Source of the DNA: Serinicoccus sediminis
Lineage (GTDB): Bacteria > Actinomycetota > Actinomycetes > Actinomycetales > Dermatophilaceae
Assembly (NCBI RefSeq): GCF_004153545.1
Contig: NZ_SDVA01000009.1
Location: forward strand, 110,910 to 174,909
DNA: 64,000 bases
Reading direction: 5' to 3'
Every line of letters begins with the position of its first letter. Position 1 is the first letter of the stretch. A model generated the notes under the pieces. That model was not told the origin of the DNA. It saw nothing but the letters and a program-made list of their open reading frames with translations, and ran no database searches. Made by a program: the position numbers and the translations under genes. Below, one piece after another: positions 53,215-62,837 of this stretch.

Positions 53215-54018
53215 ATGGGCTCCCTGACCCGCACGCAACGGCAGCGGGCCGTCCAGTTCTCGCTGTACGGCCTGTTCGTCCTGCTGATCGTCCTGTTCTG
53301 GGTGGTCTCCGACAAGGAGGCGATCCGGGCCAACTTCTTCCTCGCCGAGGGGTTCACCGAGACCTGGCAGGACTTCGTCTTCATCGGCGCCAAGAACACC
53401 ATCCTCTACACGGTCATCGCCTTCGTCGGCGGCTTCGTGCTGGCCATGGTCCTGGTGCTCATGAAGCTCGCCCCGGTCGCGCCCTTCCGCTGGCTCGCCA
53501 CCGCCTACATCGAGCTCTTCCGCGGCCTGCCCGCCCTGGTCGTCATCCTCTTCATGGCCTTCGGCGTCCCCATCGCCTTCGGGTGGAGACCGCCGGGCGG
53601 ACCGGTCGGGGCCGGCCTCGTCGGCCTGATGCTGGTGTCCGCGGCCTACATGGCCGAGACGATCAGGGCCGGCATCGAGGCGGTGCCCAAGGGCCAGACC
53701 GAGGCGGCCCGCTCCCTGGGGATGAACGGGGGCTGGACCATGGCCACCGTCGTCATGCCCCAGGCGCTGCGCATCGTCATCCCGCCCCTGACCAACGAGC
53801 TGGTGATCCTCATCAAGGACACGTCCCTGCTCTTCGTCATCGGGATGGCGGCCAACGAGAAGGAGCTGACCACCATGGCGCGGGACTTCATGAGCAGCGG
53901 GCCCTCGGCCGGCACGGCGACGTCGCTGACCTTCGCCGCACTGCTCTACCTCGCCATCACCCTGCCGCTCACCCGTGTGGTGGCGTGGCTCGAACGTCGA
54001 CAGAACAGGTCCCGCTGA
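53215..54018 (+). CDS. Polar amino-acid ABC transporter permease
   Basis: 267 residues, HisM/GlnP-type inner-membrane subunit with about five transmembrane helices. [20 protein letters not shown] and [20 protein letters not shown] are the His/Glu/Gln/Arg/opine permease signature. The EAA loop [20 protein letters not shown] is followed by [14 protein letters not shown] 53215 lies 11 nt after the binding-protein stop. It overlaps the ATPase by TGATG. A single permease gene implies a homodimer. Confidence 0.92.
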   Translation: MGSLTRTQRQRAVQFSLYGLFVLLIVLFWVVSDKEAIRANFFLAEGFTETWQDFVFIGAKNTILYTVIAFVGGFVLAMVLVLMKLAPVAPFRWLATAYIELFRGLPALVVILFMAFGVPIAFGWRPPGGPVGAGLVGLMLVSAAYMAETIRAGIEAVPKGQTEAARSLGMNGGWTMATVVMPQALRIVIPPLTNELVILIKDTSLLFVIGMAANEKELTTMARDFMSSGPSAGTATSLTFAALLYLAITLPLTRVVAWLERRQNRSR

Positions 54019-54788
54019 TGACCACCCGGCTGCACCCGACCCAGGAGGTGGACCCCGGAGCCCCGGCGATCGAGGTCCGTGACCTGCACAAGTCGTTCGG
54101 TGACAACGACGTCCTGACCGGCATCGACTTCCATGTCGACGCCGGTCAGGTGGTCTGCGTCATCGGCCCGTCCGGCTCGGGCAAGTCGACGCTGCTGCGC
54201 TGCGTCAACCGGCTCGAGGAGCCGACCTCAGGACAGGTGCTCATCGAGGGCATCGACATCACCGACCCGGAGACCGAGCTCGACGCGGTCCGCTCCCGGA
54301 TCGGCATGGTCTTCCAGCAGTTCAACCTCTTCAGCCACATGACCGTCCTGCGCAACCTCACCATCGCCCAGCAGCGGGCGAAGAAGCGCAGCCGCAAGGA
54401 GGCCGAGGAGGTCGCCCGCCGCAACCTCGACCGGGTCGGGCTGTCGGACAAGATCGACGCGTACCCGGCCCACCTGTCCGGCGGCCAGCAGCAGCGTGTG
54501 GCCATCGCCCGGGCGTTGTCCATGGACCCGGACATGATGCTCTTCGACGAGCCCACCTCGGCGCTGGACCCCGAGCTGGTCGGTGACGTGCTCGACGTCA
54601 TGAAGACGCTGGCGGGCGAGGGCATGACCATGATGGTCGTCACCCACGAGATGGGCTTCGCCCGGGAGGTCGGCGACAAGCTGGTCTTCATGGCCGACGG
54701 CGTCATCTGCGAGGAGGGAGACCCCCGCGAGGTGCTGGGCAACCCCCGGGAGCCCCGCACCCAGGAGTTCCTCTCCAAGGTGCTCTAG
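54018..54788 (+). CDS. Polar amino-acid ABC transporter ATP-binding protein
   Basis: 256 residues, GlnQ/HisP-type ATPase. Walker [15 protein letters not shown]-loop [20 protein letters not shown], signature [20 protein letters not shown], Walker [20 protein letters not shown] and H-loop [14 protein letters not shown] are all intact. The ATG overlaps the permease stop by one base. It is the last gene before the convergent SRPBCC gene. The ligand type is set by the binding protein. Confidence 0.95.
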   Translation: MTTRLHPTQEVDPGAPAIEVRDLHKSFGDNDVLTGIDFHVDAGQVVCVIGPSGSGKSTLLRCVNRLEEPTSGQVLIEGIDITDPETELDAVRSRIGMVFQQFNLFSHMTVLRNLTIAQQRAKKRSRKEAEEVARRNLDRVGLSDKIDAYPAHLSGGQQQRVAIARALSMDPDMMLFDEPTSALDPELVGDVLDVMKTLAGEGMTMMVVTHEMGFAREVGDKLVFMADGVICEEGDPREVLGNPREPRTQEFLSKVL

Positions 54789-54860
54789 CCGCCCGGGGGT
54801 GAGCACGTGCAGGACGGCACCGCCGGTCGGCTGATCGCCGCAGTGGGCCCGGCGGGGCGG

Positions 54861-55337
54861 TCAGCGCTCGACCAGGTCCTTGAGCCGCGCGAGGCCCTTC
54901 TCGAGGTCCGTGCCCACGAGCCGGTCCATCGACAGGACGCGCCCGAGCACCCGCATGACCCCGGTGTGCTCGCCGGCCATGCTCCAGGTCACCAGGGTGC
55001 GCTCCCCCTCCGGCTGCGGCACGAGGTCGAACCGGATGTCGGCGTCCGCCGGGAACGGCCTCTCGAAGTGCAGGTCGATCTCCACCGCCCGAGACCCCAG
55101 CACGGAGCTGATGCGCATCGATCCGGCACCGGCCTTGGTGCCGCCGTCCCAGGCGTACTCCGACCCCGCCCCGGACGTCGGACCGGAGTAGCTGCGGCGC
55201 ATCCGTGGGTCCGTGCCCTCCCACGGCGACCAGTCCCGCCACCGACGGAAGTCGACGAGCTCGGTGAGGACCCGCCCCGGGGCGGCCTGGACGAGGGCGC
55301 TGCGGGAGGTGGCGTACGGCACCGGGGCCAGCCGCAT
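54861..55337 (-). CDS. SRPBCC-family (polyketide cyclase/START-like) protein
   Basis: 158 residues from ATG 55337, with AGGAGGG 6 nt upstream. SRPBCC fold pattern: RVLTELVDFRRWRDWSPWEG (N-terminal helix-grip), SEYAWDGGTKAGAGSMRISS, FDLVPQPEGERTLVTWSMAG and a C-terminal amphipathic helix VGTDLEKGLARLKDLVE. Such proteins bind hydrophobic ligands; ligand and role are unknown. Located 14 nt downstream of the uridine-kinase-like gene and convergent with the amino-acid ATPase. Confidence 0.82.
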   Translation of the reverse strand: MRLAPVPYATSRSALVQAAPGRVLTELVDFRRWRDWSPWEGTDPRMRRSYSGPTSGAGSEYAWDGGTKAGAGSMRISSVLGSRAVEIDLHFERPFPADADIRFDLVPQPEGERTLVTWSMAGEHTGVMRVLGRVLSMDRLVGTDLEKGLARLKDLVER

Positions 55338-55351
55338 ACGGGTCCCTCCTG

Positions 55352-56059
55352 TCACTGGTCGAACCACTGCGGCTCGTCGGGGTCGGGCCAGACCAGCTCC
55401 GGCCGCTGCAGGTCGGTGTTGTCGACGATCCACTCCGGCGCCCAGGTGCGGGCCTGGAGCCGGTAGAGGCGCTGCGCCTCAACGTAGCGCGCGTTCGCCG
55501 GGTGGTCGGGCAGGTCGTCGCCGGACACGCGGGACGCGGCGGACCGGGCGTTGCCGCGGGGCACCGTCACCGACTCCGGTGCCGTCACCAGGCACGTGGC
55601 GTCCCACTCCCCCCGCAGCTCGGGGCGACGCAGGAAGACCCCCTCGACCAGCAGGACCGCGTCCTCGGCGAGGGCCACCGGCGCGGCGGAGACGGGCTCG
55701 TCCCGGTCGACGTCGAAGACCGCGGGCACGATGTCCTGCCCGGCGCGGAACGGCCAGAGCACCGCGCGTCGCAGGGCGTCGTAGTCGTAGGAGTCCTGGT
55801 AGCAGGTCTGCCCGGTGCGACCACGGGCGTACCGCTGCTCCCGGGGGTGGTGGAACCCGTCCACCGAGACGGCGTGCAGCTCGCGACCGGCGACGTGCGG
55901 GGCGAGCGCCACCAGCTCGGCCGCCAGCCGCGTCTTGCCGACGCCGTCGGGGCCGTCCATCGCGACGACGGCGCGCTCCCCGGGCCGCACGGCGAGCATG
56001 AGGCCGAGGAGGTCGACGAGCACCAGCTGGCGCAGCGGCAGGAATCCGGGGGCGGTCAC
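55352..56059 (-). CDS. Uridine kinase-like P-loop protein
   Basis: 235 residues. GTG 56059 overlaps the preceding gene's stop (GTGA). A P-loop (AMDGPDGVGKTRLAAELVAL), SVDGFHHPREQRYARG, and SYDYDALRRAVLWPFRAG recall uridine/pantothenate kinase-type NTPases. LLVEGVFLRRPELRGEWD is like the DGVFL region of uridine kinases. The closing ARYVEAQRLYRLQARTWAPE is typical of the small actinobacterial uridine-kinase-like group. It may phosphorylate uridine/cytidine, but direct substrate evidence is lacking. It is translationally coupled to the cupin-GNAT fusion upstream. Confidence 0.75.
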   Translation of the reverse strand: MTAPGFLPLRQLVLVDLLGLMLAVRPGERAVVAMDGPDGVGKTRLAAELVALAPHVAGRELHAVSVDGFHHPREQRYARGRTGQTCYQDSYDYDALRRAVLWPFRAGQDIVPAVFDVDRDEPVSAAPVALAEDAVLLVEGVFLRRPELRGEWDATCLVTAPESVTVPRGNARSAASRVSGDDLPDHPANARYVEAQRLYRLQARTWAPEWIVDNTDLQRPELVWPDPDEPQWFDQ

Positions 56060-56919
56060 CTGCTCAAGGGTATGCGGTGGCTGTCGTCCCACTCCATGTA
56101 GACACCGTTGTCGAGCAGGGTGGCGTCCGGCGGGGGCGGCTTCTCGACGAACCCGAAGGTGCGGTAGAGGGAGCGCGCACGGGTGTTGTCCGCGCTGACG
56201 TCGAGCCAGACACGGCGGACCCCGGGGCCGGCCAGTGCGTGCTCGAGGAGGTGGCGCAGCAGCAGGCGCCCCAGCCCCTGGCCGCGTCCCTCGGGCGCGA
56301 CGACCATCCGGCGGATCTCGACCACCTCCCCGCCGGCGACACCGACGAGGATCCCGAAGGCCAGGACCCGGTCCAGCCGGTCGACGAGCACCCAGTGCTC
56401 GAGGTCCGGGTCCCGCAGCGCCCCCTCGTGCCAGTCGTACCCGCCCTGTCCCAGGAAGGGGCTGGTGTCCATGGCCTCCTCGAAGCTGACGACCGCAGAG
56501 AGGTCTCCGGGGCGGGTCTGCCGCAGGTGCGACCCGACCACCAGCCCGCTGCGGTCGCGCCCCAGCGGGCGGTCCCGCACGTGCGGCCGGCCGCTGGCCC
56601 GCGGCGTGGTGACGACGATCATCTCGAGGTCCTCCTCGCCGTCGTTGCGCATGAAGTGCCGCGTCCGCGGCGGCACCTCGATGCCCGACCCGGGGGGCAC
56701 CGGCATCTCCCGCCGGCCGAGGGTCATCGTGCCGGTGCCGGAGAGGACGTAGAAGAACTGCCGGCCCCGGTCGTGGACGTGCGCCTCGGCCCGGGTGCCG
56801 GACGGCATGTGCTCGTGCACGACGGTGAGGTCCGAGCGGTCGACGAGGTGGAACGCCCGGCACACCTCGTGCCAGGTGCTCTGGCGGGCGGTCTGCCGGC
56901 TGATGGGGTCCGGTGCCAT
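56056..56919 (-). CDS. Cupin-GNAT fusion protein
   Basis: 287 residues in one uninterrupted frame. The N-terminal cupin (residues ~20-105) has RAEAHVHDRGRQFFYVLSGT with the HxH...Y/E pattern and MPVPPGSGIEVPPRTRHFM. A short Arg-rich linker is followed by a GNAT acetyltransferase domain (~130-275) with RRMVVAPEGRGQGLGRLLLR as acetyl-CoA loop and WLDVSADNTRARSLYRTFGF. Each domain is common, but their fusion is unusual. The cupin might sense or bind the acceptor. ATG 56919 follows TAGCGT by 6 nt (leaderless). It overlaps the uridine-kinase-like gene. Confidence 0.82.
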   Translation of the reverse strand: MAPDPISRQTARQSTWHEVCRAFHLVDRSDLTVVHEHMPSGTRAEAHVHDRGRQFFYVLSGTGTMTLGRREMPVPPGSGIEVPPRTRHFMRNDGEEDLEMIVVTTPRASGRPHVRDRPLGRDRSGLVVGSHLRQTRPGDLSAVVSFEEAMDTSPFLGQGGYDWHEGALRDPDLEHWVLVDRLDRVLAFGILVGVAGGEVVEIRRMVVAPEGRGQGLGRLLLRHLLEHALAGPGVRRVWLDVSADNTRARSLYRTFGFVEKPPPPDATLLDNGVYMEWDDSHRIPLSR

Positions 56920-56925
56920 GACCAG

Positions 56926-56931
56926 ACGCTA
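56926..56931 (-). promoter_or_regulatory. -10 element (TAGCGT) of the cupin-GNAT operon, leaderless
   Basis: TAGCGT on the minus strand, then CTGGTC and ATG 56919. No ribosome-binding site. It lies in the short gap after ispG. Confidence 0.45.
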
Positions 56932-56954
56932 CCCGGTGCCGTGTTGCCGGGGCG

Positions 56955-58130
56955 TTACCCGACGGTCACGGTGGCCCCGGCCGACGAGCCGGCGCCGTCC
57001 TCCGGCTCGCCCATCTCCTCGGCGATCCGCATGGCCTCGTCGAGCAGGGTCTCGACGATCTGGCTCTCGGGGACGGTCTTGATGACCTCGCCCTTGACGA
57101 AGATCTGGCCCTTGCCGTTGCCGGAGGCGACCCCGAGGTCGGCCTCCCTGGCCTCGCCCGGTCCGTTGACGACGCAGCCCATGACCGCGACGCGCAGCGG
57201 CACCTCGAGCCCCTCGAGGCCGGCGGTGACCTCCTCGGCGAGGGTGTAGACGTCGACCTGTGCCCGCCCACAGGAGGGGCAGGAGACGATCTCCAGCTTG
57301 CGCGGCTTGAGGTTGAGGCTCTGCAGGATCTGGTTGCCGACCTTGACCTCCTCGACCGGAGGCGCGGAGAGGCTGACCCGGATGGTGTCGCCGATGCCCT
57401 GCGAGAGCAGGGCGCCGAAGGCGACCGAGGACTTGATCGTGCCCTGGAAGGCCGGACCGGCCTCGGTCACCCCGAGGTGGAGCGGCCAGTCGCCCCGCTC
57501 GGACAGCATCTCGTAGGCCCGGACCATGACGACCGGGTCGTTGTGCTTCACCGAGATCTTGAAGTCGTGGAAGTCGTGCTCCTCGAAGAGGCTGGCCTCC
57601 CAGACCGCCGACTCCACCAGGGCCTCGGCGGTCGGCTTGCCGTACTTGTCCAGCAGCCGCTTGTCCAGCGAGCCGGCGTTGACGCCGATGCGGATGGACA
57701 CACCAGCGTCCTTGGCGGCTCGCGCGATCTGCTTGACCTGGTCGTCGAACTTGCGGATGTTGCCCGGGTTGACCCGGACCGCCGCGCACCCGGCGTCGAT
57801 GGCCGCGTAGACGTACTTCGGCTGGAAGTGGATGTCGGCGATGACCGGGATCTGCGACTTCTTCGCGATCGCCGGGAGGGCGTCGGCGTCGTCCTGGCTC
57901 GGGCAGGCCACCCGGACGATGTCGCACCCGGTCGCGGTGAGCTCGGCGATCTGCTGCAGCGTCGCGTTGATGTCGGTCGTCGGCGTCGTCGTCATCGACT
58001 GGACCGAGATGGGGGCGTCGCCGCCCACCTCCACCTTGCCGACCTTGATCTTGCGGGTCGGTCGGCGGGGAGCGAGCACCGGGGGCGGGGCGGAGGGCAT
58101 ACCGAGGGAGATGGGGACACCAGCTGTCAT
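56955..58130 (-). CDS. ispG: 4-hydroxy-3-methylbut-2-enyl-diphosphate synthase IspG/GcpE
   Basis: 391 residues. [4Fe-4S] enzyme of the MEP isoprenoid pathway converting MEcPP to HMBPP. TIM-barrel part: [50 protein letters not shown]. The cluster domain has [20 protein letters not shown] and [20 protein letters not shown], providing the Cys ligands. ATG 58130 lies 6 nt after GACAAT (leaderless type). The dxr-rip1-ispG order is conserved in actinobacteria. A terminal ~15-residue Gly/Ala extension is present. Confidence 0.96.
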   Translation of the reverse strand: MTAGVPISLGMPSAPPPVLAPRRPTRKIKVGKVEVGGDAPISVQSMTTTPTTDINATLQQIAELTATGCDIVRVACPSQDDADALPAIAKKSQIPVIADIHFQPKYVYAAIDAGCAAVRVNPGNIRKFDDQVKQIARAAKDAGVSIRIGVNAGSLDKRLLDKYGKPTAEALVESAVWEASLFEEHDFHDFKISVKHNDPVVMVRAYEMLSERGDWPLHLGVTEAGPAFQGTIKSSVAFGALLSQGIGDTIRVSLSAPPVEEVKVGNQILQSLNLKPRKLEIVSCPSCGRAQVDVYTLAEEVTAGLEGLEVPLRVAVMGCVVNGPGEAREADLGVASGNGKGQIFVKGEVIKTVPESQIVETLLDEAMRIAEEMGEPEDGAGSSAGATVTVG

Positions 58131-58136
58131 GCGCTC

Positions 58137-58142
58137 ATTGTC
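58137..58142 (-). promoter_or_regulatory. -10 element (GACAAT) of ispG, leaderless
   Basis: GACAAT on the minus strand, then GAGCGC and ATG 58130, between rip1 and ispG. It implies that ispG has its own promoter although it lies behind dxr-rip1. Confidence 0.4.
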
Positions 58143-58183
58143 GCACCCCGGGCTGGCCTCTCCCTGGGTGACCGTCGGGCGCG

Positions 58184-59506
58184 TCAGCCGAGCTGGACCG
58201 GGCGGACGATGTCGGCGTAGACGAGCAGCACGGTCATGCCCAGGAGGCCGAGGGCCACCGCATAGGCGACCGGCAGGGCGGCGGCCGTGTCCACCGGGCC
58301 CGGGTCCGGGCGGCGCCGGAGCCGCGCCCAGGCCTTCTTCAGGCCCTCCCACAGGGCCCCGGCGATGTGGCCGCCGTCCAGCGGCAGCAGCGGGATGAGG
58401 TTGAAGACGAACAGTGCCATGTTGAGCGAGGCCAGCAGCGAGACCAGCAGCCAGAAGCGCTCCTGCGCCGTCTCGACGAGCCCGTTCAGGCCGTCCTGGG
58501 TGACCTCGCCGGCCACCCGTCCCACGCCGACGACCGACATGGGCCCGTTGGGGTCCCGCTCCTCGGCGCCGAAGGCGGCCTGCGACACGTCGACCATCCG
58601 CTGCGGCAGGGTCAGCACGATGCCCGCCGTCCCGGTGAACATCTCCCCCACCACGGCCGGCACCGCCGTGACCGGCTGGGGCTCGTTGACGACCGTCGGG
58701 GAGGCGCCGAGGAACCCGACCTCGCCGAAGACCGGCTCGCCGTCCTCGTCGAGCACCGGTTCGCCCTCGGCGGTCATCAGGGGCCGATCGCGCAGCACCA
58801 GGTCCGCGGTCAGGGTCTGCCGGGTCCCGTCCCGCTCGACGACGAAGGTCGCCTGCTCACCCGCGTTCTGGATGGCATAGGTGGTCGCGGCCCAGTCCTC
58901 GACCGGCGTGCCGTCGACGGACACGATGGTGTCGCCGACCTCGAACCCGGCCTGGGCCGCCGGTGACGCGGGCTGCCCGTCGCAGTCGTCGTCGGTGACG
59001 TCGGTGTTGGCGCAGGCGGCGACCGCGCTCACCGTGGGGGTCGCGACCGCCACCCCCTGCACGGTGAGCAGCAGGGTGATGAGCACGGCGCTGATGGCGA
59101 GGTTCATGAGCGGGCCGCCGGACATGACGACGACGCGCTTCCACACCGGCAGCCGGTAGAAGACCCGGTCCTGGTCCTGCGGGCCGACCTCCTCCAGCGC
59201 CTCCTGCCGCGCCTGCTCGACCATGAGGTGCACCGGGTTGGAGCTGCTGGCGCGCAGCTTGCCGTCGTCGCCGCGCCGGGGCGGGAACATGCCGATCATC
59301 CGGATGTAGCCGCCCAGCGGGACGGCCTTGATGCCGTACTCGGTCTCACCGCGGGTGCGGGACCACAGCGTCGGGCCGAACCCGACCATGTACTGCGTCA
59401 CCCGGACCCTGAAGAGCTTGGCCGGGACGAGGTGACCGATCTCGTGCAGCGCGATGGAGGCGGCGATGCCCACGGCGACCACCAGCACACCCAGCAGGTA
59501 GAGCAT
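58184..59506 (-). CDS. rip1: Site-2 intramembrane zinc protease (Rip1/RseP, M50)
   Basis: 440 residues. HEIGH zinc-binding motif at residues 21-25 within the first transmembrane helix, GFGPTLWSR, and a C-terminal [20 protein letters not shown] with the third zinc ligand (LDGGH). A PDZ domain lies between (~190-260; [20 protein letters not shown]). About four transmembrane helices. It performs the second cleavage in regulated proteolysis of anti-sigma factors and other membrane proteins; Rip1 of mycobacteria is the family reference. ATG 59506 is preceded by GAGGAGGAGG. It follows dxr by 12 nt and precedes ispG. Confidence 0.94.
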   Translation of the reverse strand: MLYLLGVLVVAVGIAASIALHEIGHLVPAKLFRVRVTQYMVGFGPTLWSRTRGETEYGIKAVPLGGYIRMIGMFPPRRGDDGKLRASSSNPVHLMVEQARQEALEEVGPQDQDRVFYRLPVWKRVVVMSGGPLMNLAISAVLITLLLTVQGVAVATPTVSAVAACANTDVTDDDCDGQPASPAAQAGFEVGDTIVSVDGTPVEDWAATTYAIQNAGEQATFVVERDGTRQTLTADLVLRDRPLMTAEGEPVLDEDGEPVFGEVGFLGASPTVVNEPQPVTAVPAVVGEMFTGTAGIVLTLPQRMVDVSQAAFGAEERDPNGPMSVVGVGRVAGEVTQDGLNGLVETAQERFWLLVSLLASLNMALFVFNLIPLLPLDGGHIAGALWEGLKKAWARLRRRPDPGPVDTAAALPVAYAVALGLLGMTVLLVYADIVRPVQLG

Positions 59507-59518
59507 CGGACCTCCTCC

Positions 59519-60742
59519 TCAGCCCCGGACCAGGGACCGTATGCGGCGGGCGGCGGTCTCCCGCGCCCAGGCGTCGGCGGCCAGCACCTGGTCCACCGTC
59601 AGGTCAACACCTGCGGCGGTGGAGGAGTTCCCGTCGTGGTCGCCGACCACCTCGCGCACCACGTCGACGATGCCGGTGAAGGCGAGTCCGCCCCCGTGGA
59701 AGGCGGCGACGCAGACCTCGTTGGCGGCGTTGTAGACCGCGGGGAAGGTGCCGCCCGCCTGGCCGACCTGGCGCGCCAGGCGGACCGCGGGGAAGGCGTC
59801 GTCGTCGAGCGGCAGGAACTCCCAGCTCGTGGCGGTGGTCCAGTCGCACGCGGGGGCGACGTCGGTCAGCCGGTCCGGCCAGGCCAGCCCCAGGGCGATG
59901 GGGATGTGCATGGTCGGGGGCGAGGCCTGGGCGATGGTGGACCCGTCCACGAACTCCACCATCGAGTGCACCACCGACTGCGGGTGGACCACCACCTCGA
60001 TGGAGTCGTAGGGGACGTCGAAGAGCAGGTGGGCCTCGATGACCTCGAGCCCCTTGTTGACCAGGGTCGCCGAGTTGGTGGTGACGACCTGGCCCATGTC
60101 CCAGGTGGGGTGGGCGAGCGCCTGCTCCGGGGTGACCTGCGCGAGGTCCTCCCGGCGCATCCCGCGGAACGGCCCCCCGCTGGCGGTGAGCACCAGCCGA
60201 CGCACCTCCTCGGACCGCCCGGAGCGCAGTGCCTGGGCGATGGCGCTGTGCTCGGAGTCGACCGGCACGATCTGTCCCGGTGCGGCGGCCCGGGTGACCA
60301 GGTGACCGCCGACGATGAGGGACTCCTTGTTGGCCAGGGCCAGGGTGCTGCCCGCGCCCAGCGCCGCCAGGGTCGGGCGCAGGCCGATGCTGCCGGTGAT
60401 GCCGTTGAGCACGACGTCGCTCCCCGCGCCGGCGAGCGTCGTGGCGGCCTCGGGCCCGGTGAGCAGCTCGGGCCGGTATGCCGGTCGCCCCGCCTGCCGG
60501 GCGGCGGCGGCCACCGCCTCGGCGAGGTCGGCCGGCGCGGCGTCGTCGTCGCGGGCGACCGCGACCTGCTCCACACCCAGCTCGACGGCCTGGGCGGCGA
60601 GCAGCCCGAGGTCGCGACCGCCGGCGGCCAGGGCCTGCACCAGGAACCGGTCCGGGTGCGCCCGGACGACGTCGAGCGCCTGGGTGCCGATCGACCCGGT
60701 CGAGCCGAGGATGGTCAGGGAGCGTGCGGTCACACCCGTCAT
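59519..60742 (-). CDS. dxr: 1-deoxy-D-xylulose-5-phosphate reductoisomerase
   Basis: 407 residues. Converts DXP to MEP with NADPH, the committed step of the MEP pathway. NADPH-binding [20 protein letters not shown]; metal/substrate residues in [12 protein letters not shown] and [49 protein letters not shown] 60742 overlaps the upstream gene's stop (ATGA); the longer frame upstream is a shadow of that gene. Co-transcribed with rip1 and, farther, ispG. Confidence 0.96.
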   Translation of the reverse strand: MTGVTARSLTILGSTGSIGTQALDVVRAHPDRFLVQALAAGGRDLGLLAAQAVELGVEQVAVARDDDAAPADLAEAVAAAARQAGRPAYRPELLTGPEAATTLAGAGSDVVLNGITGSIGLRPTLAALGAGSTLALANKESLIVGGHLVTRAAAPGQIVPVDSEHSAIAQALRSGRSEEVRRLVLTASGGPFRGMRREDLAQVTPEQALAHPTWDMGQVVTTNSATLVNKGLEVIEAHLLFDVPYDSIEVVVHPQSVVHSMVEFVDGSTIAQASPPTMHIPIALGLAWPDRLTDVAPACDWTTATSWEFLPLDDDAFPAVRLARQVGQAGGTFPAVYNAANEVCVAAFHGGGLAFTGIVDVVREVVGDHDGNSSTAAGVDLTVDQVLAADAWARETAARRIRSLVRG

Positions 60743-61992
60743 TGTGCCTGCCGCCCACGCCACGTGGTCGCGGGGCGGGACACCGGGAGCGCCAGTGCGG
60801 AGCCGACGAGCAGACCCAGGGCGATGCTCGCCACGATGCCCACGGCGCCGACCAGGGTGGCTCCGTCGCCGCTGCCGGAGCCGATCTGGCTCACCCCCAT
60901 GAGACCGACCGTGCCCGGGACCAGCAGCCAGAAGGAGGGCAGGAAGGCCACCAGCCGGGGCACGTCCTCGCGCAGCCGGCTCAGCAGGGCCGGGGCGAAG
61001 GACGCGACGACCGCACCGGTGAAGCCACCGATCGGCAGGGAGGACGCGCTCTGCTGCCCGGCGAGCTGGGCCCCGAAGGTCAGGACGAGCACCAGCCCCG
61101 ACCAACGCAGCAGCGACCAGGGGAGGGCCTCCGCGAGGGTGATGCCCAGGGTGATGAGACCCAGCCCGAGCGGCGCCACCCACCACCCGGGTCCGTCCAC
61201 CCGGATGTTGGCGAACGCGCCCTGGTCGACGGCGAGGACCATCGCGGCGCCCAGGACCCCGAGCGAGAAGAGGCCGAGCTGTACCAGCCCGTAGAACACC
61301 CGGGCCGAGCCGGCCACCATGGCGCCCTGGGCGAGCTCGCTGACCCCGGTGACCAGCAGGGCGCCGGGGAGCAGGACGGCGATCGGGCAGATGAGCGTCC
61401 GCAGGGGGCCCTCGAGCAGCTCGAGCTGGTAGCCGCCGAAGGCCAGCAGGGCGGCCACGAAGGCGGCCACCGAGGGGAGCAGCGACCCCATGAGGCTGTG
61501 CCGTCCCGCCTGGGTCATGCACAGGCTCACGAGCAGGGAGCCGAGCGCGGCGACGGCGACGTTGGGCAGGCCGGGCTGCAGGACGAGGGACAGTCCGACG
61601 GACACCCCCATGAGACCCAGGTGACGGACCCAGGCGGGGTAGGGGTGCGGCAGCGCGCGGACCGCGTCCAGCTCCTGCTCCGCCTGCTCCAGGCGCAGCC
61701 GCCCGGTCGCGAGGAAGTGCCGGATGGCGTGCACCGCCGCGCACTGGTCGAGCCGGAACGGACCGGGGACCGCGACCATCGAGGACGGCCCGCCCTCCGA
61801 CAGCGCGAGCATGACGGCCGTCGGGCTGGCCGCGACCTGGACGTGCGGGTGGCCGGCTCGCGCGCCGAGCACCCGGACTTCACGCTCGGTGTCGACCACC
61901 GGCTCCCCCGAGGCCACGAGCTCGGCGGCCATCCGCAGGAGCGCGACCCGGGTCGGCGAGGAGGGGTCGGGGGCGTGGTGGGCGTCGGGCAC
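60739..61992 (-). CDS. Threonine/serine exporter family protein (ThrE-like)
   Basis: 417 residues. N-terminal cytoplasmic DUF1212 part ([34 protein letters not shown]) followed by ~10 transmembrane helices forming the two ThrE halves (DUF1212 and DUF3815-like). Corynebacterial ThrE exports threonine and serine. Here the substrate is inferred only from family. The start GTG 61992 is placed by a TACCGT hexamer exactly 7 nt upstream (leaderless) and because the frame beyond it lies inside the neighbouring gene. Its stop overlaps dxr (ATGA), although the two are metabolically unrelated. Confidence 0.8.
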   Translation of the reverse strand: MPDAHHAPDPSSPTRVALLRMAAELVASGEPVVDTEREVRVLGARAGHPHVQVAASPTAVMLALSEGGPSSMVAVPGPFRLDQCAAVHAIRHFLATGRLRLEQAEQELDAVRALPHPYPAWVRHLGLMGVSVGLSLVLQPGLPNVAVAALGSLLVSLCMTQAGRHSLMGSLLPSVAAFVAALLAFGGYQLELLEGPLRTLICPIAVLLPGALLVTGVSELAQGAMVAGSARVFYGLVQLGLFSLGVLGAAMVLAVDQGAFANIRVDGPGWWVAPLGLGLITLGITLAEALPWSLLRWSGLVLVLTFGAQLAGQQSASSLPIGGFTGAVVASFAPALLSRLREDVPRLVAFLPSFWLLVPGTVGLMGVSQIGSGSGDGATLVGAVGIVASIALGLLVGSALALPVSRPATTWRGRQAQ

Positions 61993-61997
61993 GAGGC

Positions 61998-62837
61998 CTA
62001 CGGTAGGCCCGGCCCCGGGTCCCCGTCCTGCAGCGGCTCGACCACCCGCGCCACCCACTCCCGCACCATGGCGCGGACCGCCTCCGGCGTCGTGGGGGCG
62101 AAGGTCAGCGCGGGCCGCGACCGGGAGTCCGAGGACGGCGTGCTGCCGACGGTGCCCGTCGGTGGTGGCGCGGTCGTGGTCGCCACGTGGCAGCCGGACA
62201 CGCCGACCGCCAGCAGGACCGACTCCTCGGTGCCAGCGTCCGGGCGGGCCAGGGTGAGCTCGGCGAGGACCCGGGCGCCCAGCGTGGCCGCCGCCTCGTC
62301 CGGGTCGGCCAGGTCCAGGCGCACCGGGCCGCCGACGCCCGCGACCGCCTCCGGGTGCAGCACCGGGGCGAGGGCATGGTCGGCGAGGAGGTCGGGGTCG
62401 ACCAGCAGGTCCAGGCCGTGCCACCCGCCCGGGTGCAGGTCCTCGACGACGCCACCGGCGGCGACGAGGTGCAGCAGCCGCAGGTCCGGGCGGTCCTCCG
62501 CCCCGGCGAGCCGGCGCTCGACCACGAGCAGCGCCTCGGCGGCGAGCCGGACGTCGAGCATCACGAGGACGAGGTCGGCCAGCGGGCTGTCCGGGACGAG
62601 CGCGCCGTGCGCGTCGAGCAGCCCCCTGCCCTGCAGCGACAGCAGGGCCTCGGCCCGGGCCGCCGAGCCACCTCGGGCGCGCCTGGGTCGGACCGCTTCG
62701 CCGGCAGGGTCATCGAGCCCCTCCCCGTCGACGTCGATGCCCAGCACCCGGGCGTGGGCGTCCTCCAGCAGATCGAGCTCGTGCGGGGTGACCACGAGAA
62801 CCGGACCCGTGCCGATGGCGCCGTCCGGGCCGCTCAT
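61998..62837 (-). CDS. Unknown protein, faintly EspG-like
   Basis: 279 residues from ATG 62837, overlapping the stop of the upstream membrane protein (ATGA). An early TPHELDLLEDAHARVLG segment, SLQGRGLLDAHGALVPDSPL, LLVVERRLAGAEDRPDLRLL and LHLVAAGGVVEDLHPGGWHG give a pattern of short helices and strands. It loosely resembles EspG-type chaperones of type VII secretion. No catalytic motif and no membrane helix. A low-complexity Thr/Pro/Ser stretch occurs near residue 225. The family assignment is a guess; what is certain is the tight coupling to the next protein. Confidence 0.6.
   Translation of the reverse strand: MSGPDGAIGTGPVLVVTPHELDLLEDAHARVLGIDVDGEGLDDPAGEAVRPRRARGGSAARAEALLSLQGRGLLDAHGALVPDSPLADLVLVMLDVRLAAEALLVVERRLAGAEDRPDLRLLHLVAAGGVVEDLHPGGWHGLDLLVDPDLLADHALAPVLHPEAVAGVGGPVRLDLADPDEAAATLGARVLAELTLARPDAGTEESVLLAVGVSGCHVATTTAPPPTGTVGSTPSSDSRSRPALTFAPTTPEAVRAMVREWVARVVEPLQDGDPGPGLP
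62000..62005 (-). promoter_or_regulatory. -10 element (TACCGT) of the ThrE-like gene, leaderless
   Basis: TACCGT on the minus strand at the very end of the EspG-like frame, followed by 7 nt and GTG 61992. Its last base is the T of the upstream TAG stop. Confidence 0.45.
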
